Position numbers and translations under genes: made by a program | In this document: piece after piece, positions 61,228 to 64,000 of the stretch | Layout: each line of letters starts with the position of its first letter | Numbering within the stretch: position 1 is the stretch's first letter | Assembly (NCBI GenBank): GCA_965204095.1 | Contig: OZ241991.1 | Coordinates: forward strand, 1,798,001 to 1,862,000 | Source of the DNA: JAPPLB01 sp965204095 | GTDB lineage: Bacteria > Acidobacteriota > Terriglobia > Bryobacterales > UBA6623 | Direction: 5' to 3' | DNA length: 64,000 bases | The notes under the pieces: model-generated | What the model saw: the letters and a program-made list of their open reading frames with translations, nothing else | Database searches by the model: none | Told to the model about the DNA's origin: nothing

Positions 61228-61601
61228 GGACATGACCTCCGGCGCGCTCAGCGGGTAGCGCGTAGTATCGATCTGGATAGAAAATAGCACCCTGCCCGGT
61301 TTTCGTCCTAAGAAACGCCCAGGCGTTCGGCAAGCGCCTTTTAAATATGTGTGCCACTGACCTCTCAAAGCGGCGTAAGCCGCTTGCCCCTGTGGTCTCG
61401 TAACCGCTAGGCCGCTGGTTGATCACTGACGCTTCGCCTGACCTTCCAAGGATGGCCTGAACGGAAGCTGAGTGCTCCTGGAAGGAAAACAGCGATTGAT
61501 GATCAGAATCAGTCCCGCCAGGATCACACCGACACCCGCAATGACCTTGATTTCTCGGCTCTGCTGCGACCCCGAACGTTGGCCGTGCTACCTTAGCATC
61601 C
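61228..61601. other. Divergent intergenic region
   Basis: 374 bases between the FGE-type lipoprotein gene (minus) and the sulfatase gene (plus). It must hold both promoters. No consensus pair with good spacing is clear and no RNA or repeat is recognised. Confidence 0.4.
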
Positions 61602-63092
61602 GTGCAAAAGCGTCTCCTCGATACTCGGAACCTCTTTCTCCTTGCGGCGCTCATTCCCTTAGCCTTTGCAGCGTGCTCGGAAGCCGACAACAAAGTCCTG
61701 AGACCCAACATCCTCTTCATCGCAATCGATGACCTCAACGACTGGGTCGAACCGCTCGGCGGCCATCCGCAGGTGCATACCCCGCATATCAGCCGTTTGG
61801 CGTCTCGGGGAACCACTTTCGCGAACGCCCATACGCAGGCGCCGCTGTGCAATCCCTCCCGCGCAAGCCTCATGCTCGGCTTGCGGCCCTCGACCACCGG
61901 CATCTACGGCCTCCGCCCTTGGTTCCGTGACGTCGAAGAACTCAGCGGCCGCGTCACGCTTCCTCAGTACCTTGGACAGCACGGCTATCGAACACTCTCA
62001 GCCGGCAAGATCTACCATGGCCGCTACGGTCGCGAGGGCGGTGAGTTCGACGTCCTGGGGCCAGGAACCGAAGTCGGCGCGCGCCCTCCTGAAAAACTGG
62101 TCGACACGCCCCAGAACCATCCGCTCATGGACTGGGGCTTGTTCCCCCATCGCGATGAAGACAAAGGCGATTGGAAAGTCGCGCATTGGGCGGTCGAGCA
62201 ACTCGAAGGCGGGATGCCCGAACCCTTTTTCCTCTCCGCGGGTTTCTTCCTGCCCCATGTTCCCTGCTATGCCACCCGGAAGTGGTTTGACCTCTATCCG
62301 GAGAGCGGCACGCAGCTTCCACCGATGCGGGCCGACGATCGCGGCGACACCCCTCATTTCTCCTGGTTCCTGCACTGGAAGCTCCCCGAGCCCCGCCTGC
62401 GGTTCCTTCAGGAGAGCGATCAGTGGACCAATCTCGTCCGCTCCTACCTGGCCTCGATCAGTTTTGTCGACAGCTTGATCGGCTGGCTTCTCGACACATT
62501 GGACGGCAGCCCCTATGCCGGCAACACCATCGTCGTCCTCTGGTCGGACCACGGCTGGCACCTTGGCGAGAAGCTCATCACCGGAAAGAACACGCTCTGG
62601 GACAGGTCCACGCGTGTGCCGCTGATCTTCGCCGGTCCCGGCGTCACGCAGGGAGTTGTCTCCAACCGCCCCGCCGAGTTGCTGGACATCTACCCCACCC
62701 TCGCCGAACTCGCCGGATTGCCCCCGAAAGAGGATCTCGAGGGACACAGCCTTGTCCCGCAGCTCAAGGACCCCGAGGCGCCCCGCGAGTGGCCGGCGGT
62801 CACGACGCACAACCGCAATAACCACGGGGTTCGCACGGAGGACTGGCGCTACATCCGCTACGCCGACGGCAGTCAAGAACTCTATGACATGCGTAACGAC
62901 CCGAACGAGTGGACCAACCTTGCCGGCGAGCCGGCCCATGCCGCCCAAGTCGAGGAGCTGCGCGGTTGGCTTCCTGCAAGAAATGCCAGGCCCGCTCCCG
63001 GCAGCGCCGTCCGTATCCTCACCTACGAGAACGGCCAGGCCAACTGGGAAGGCGAGGACATCCTCCCCGGCGAGCCGGTCCCCGAACTCTGA
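61602..63092 (+). CDS. Iduronate-2-sulfatase-like sulfatase lipoprotein
   Basis: A 496-residue protein with a GTG start. Lipoprotein signal LFLLAALIPLAFAAC. Sulfatase core: NILFIAIDDLNDWVEPLGGH (metal Asp pair), formylglycine motif CNPSR in APLCNPSRASLMLGLRPST, YRTLSAGKIYHGRYG, TIVVLWSDHGWHLGEKL. The DDLNDW and GKIYHG blocks are typical of iduronate-2-sulfatase-type enzymes acting on sulfated polysaccharides. It is encoded convergently with a genuine FGE gene that could activate it. Confidence 0.92.
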   Translation: MQKRLLDTRNLFLLAALIPLAFAACSEADNKVLRPNILFIAIDDLNDWVEPLGGHPQVHTPHISRLASRGTTFANAHTQAPLCNPSRASLMLGLRPSTTGIYGLRPWFRDVEELSGRVTLPQYLGQHGYRTLSAGKIYHGRYGREGGEFDVLGPGTEVGARPPEKLVDTPQNHPLMDWGLFPHRDEDKGDWKVAHWAVEQLEGGMPEPFFLSAGFFLPHVPCYATRKWFDLYPESGTQLPPMRADDRGDTPHFSWFLHWKLPEPRLRFLQESDQWTNLVRSYLASISFVDSLIGWLLDTLDGSPYAGNTIVVLWSDHGWHLGEKLITGKNTLWDRSTRVPLIFAGPGVTQGVVSNRPAELLDIYPTLAELAGLPPKEDLEGHSLVPQLKDPEAPREWPAVTTHNRNNHGVRTEDWRYIRYADGSQELYDMRNDPNEWTNLAGEPAHAAQVEELRGWLPARNARPAPGSAVRILTYENGQANWEGEDILPGEPVPEL

Positions 63093-63166
63093 TGTGAAAC
63101 AAACCCCCGGCCCCAGTGTTTCCCACTCGAATGATCCGCACACGAGCGTACGAAAAACTGGCGGGG
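63090..63166. repeat. Second repeat family, copy B
   Basis: It begins TGATGTGAAAC at the sulfatase stop codon and shares TGTTTCCC, GAATGATCCGCAC and GAAAAACTGGCG with copy A at 2964-3052. It also has GAAAC...GTTTC inverted arms. Confidence 0.75.
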
Positions 63167-63185
63167 CTTCCCGAACGTATCCTGT

Positions 63186-64000
63186 TCAACTCGCATCCCG
63201 AACACAGCGAAACCCTACGTTGTTCAGCCCTGAGTCGCGTGCTGTCTTCTGCCGCGCCGCCACGCGATACCCCTGACAGTAGTTCTCGCTGCACAGCCAG
63301 CTTCCACCGCGGTTGATCTTCTCTTGACCCATTACCGGGCCTTTCGGATTCTTGCGCGGAGACTCACGGTAGTACGACGATGAATACCAATCCGCGACCC
63401 ATTCCCAAACATTGCCCGCCATGTCGTAGAGCCCGTAACCGTTCGGAGCGAATCGCTGCACCGGCGCCGGGCCGCTGAAACCGTCGGTCGCTTGATCTCG
63501 GACCGGGAACCGTCCTTGCCAAACGTTCGCCCGGTGCATCCCGCGCGGCTGCAATGCATCGCCCCACGGATAGACCGCGCCCTCGATCCCGCCCCTCGCC
63601 GCATACTCCCATTCCGCTTCGGTCGGAAGGCGCTTCCCGGCCCACTCTGCATAGGCCGTAGCGTCATCCCACGACACGTGAATCACCGGATAGTCGTCTT
63701 TGCCTTCCAGGTTTGATCCCGGCCCCTCGGGGTGCCGCCAGTCCGCGCCGTCGAGCAGTTTCCACTGCCCCGTATCGGCATCGAAGAAACCGGATGATCC
63801 TTGCTTCTCTGACTCGGTCTCGTACCCGGTAGCTTCCACAAACTCCCGAAACTGGCGGTTCGTCACCTCCGTGACGTCCATGTAGAAGCCGTCGACAAAC
63901 ACTCGGTGCTCGGGTCCCTCGAAGGGGAAAGCATCATTGGTTCCCATCGTGAACTCGCCGCCGTCGATAAACACCATGCCGGGCATGCCGGGCTCTTCCG
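63186..64000 (-). CDS. Formylglycine-generating enzyme (partial, runs off the window)
   Basis: At least 271 residues; the frame stays open to the right edge, so the N-terminus (and any signal) is outside. FGE-sulfatase domain: GMVFIDGGEFTMGTND, YMDVTEVTNRQFREFV, RLPTEAEWEYAARGGIEG, YDMAGNVWEWVADWY. Unlike the two lectin-like paralogues it has the catalytic Cys pair, GGSWLCSENYCQGYRVAARQ, and ends NNVGFRCVR. It oxidises the sulfatase Cys to formylglycine with O2 and copper. It faces the sulfatase at 61.6 kb and probably also serves the one at 7.5 kb. Confidence 0.92.
   Translation of the reverse strand, partial: EEPGMPGMVFIDGGEFTMGTNDAFPFEGPEHRVFVDGFYMDVTEVTNRQFREFVEATGYETESEKQGSSGFFDADTGQWKLLDGADWRHPEGPGSNLEGKDDYPVIHVSWDDATAYAEWAGKRLPTEAEWEYAARGGIEGAVYPWGDALQPRGMHRANVWQGRFPVRDQATDGFSGPAPVQRFAPNGYGLYDMAGNVWEWVADWYSSSYYRESPRKNPKGPVMGQEKINRGGSWLCSENYCQGYRVAARQKTARDSGLNNVGFRCVRDAS

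Noticed and set aside
61172..61903. Minus-strand frame between the FGE lipoprotein and sulfatase
   Set aside because: It overlaps both real genes, lacks a ribosome-binding site and resembles nothing.

Overview
The window is a GC-rich bacterial chromosome segment with dense coding on both strands. The gene content suggests Acidobacteriota of the Bryobacterales/Solibacter type: a DUF1501 plus cytochrome/DUF1549/DUF1553 pair, Cys-type sulfatases with a matching formylglycine-generating enzyme, NtrYX, RNase J, many Tat-type secreted sugar-related proteins and abundant toxin-antitoxin modules. Planctomycetes or Verrucomicrobia share parts of this set, so the phylum is an inference. There is no rRNA, replication origin, phage or reverse transcriptase. 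The last gene runs off the right edge.

Layout. 0.1-3.5 kb: NYN nuclease, a DUF1501 remnant, two toxin-antitoxin pairs (DUF3368/UPF0175 and ParDE) and a transposase scrap. 3.5-11.7 kb: DUF1501 and PSD1-type proteins, a sulfatase and a DUF305-LVIVD protein. 11.8-13.5 kb: a tRNA-Gly/tRNA-Cys operon, dut and two small genes. 13.6-22.4 kb: a heavily rearranged locus of paralogues that share a secreted N-terminal module fused to MORN repeats or to an FGE/C-type-lectin domain, with a membrane/OmpA-like partner, a kinase-receiver-wHTH fusion, an IS630 remnant and duplicated gene fragments. 22.7-25.2 kb: Xre/RES toxin-antitoxin (toxin frameshifted) and a secreted unknown. 25.4-34.7 kb: an Nramp-like carrier, then a probable sugar operon (two tandem propeller proteins, a GH29 pseudoenzyme, an isomerase, a tiny membrane protein, an SSS symporter, an aldo/keto reductase). 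34.7-43.9 kb: RNase J with a probable CTG start, HigBA, an FG-GAP lipoprotein, NtrYX and a VirB10-like protein. 44.2-50.0 kb: a six-gene ebo-type cluster. 50.0-56 kb: BlaI, an HD nuclease, SurA, a dipeptidase and an ankyrin protein. 56.7-64 kb: a beta-barrel protein, VapBC, a hairpin array plus structured leader before a winged-helix gene, a second FGE/lectin lipoprotein, and a sulfatase with its FGE.

Two dispersed repeat families punctuate the window. The main one is a 183-bp near-palindrome with terminal inverted repeats (six full-length copies, one of them altered, and two partial). Its ends supply start codons to two genes and stop codons to two others. The strongest candidates for something undescribed are: (i) the modular FGE/MORN family with hypervariable lectin-like C-termini, which look like targets of a diversity-generating retroelement located elsewhere; (ii) the promoter-driven pseudoknotted leader and 60-bp double-hairpin array at 58.5-59.1 kb; (iii) an ebo cluster without a recognisable EboA but with a 100-residue protein in its place; (iv) exaptation of the 183-bp repeat as gene boundaries.
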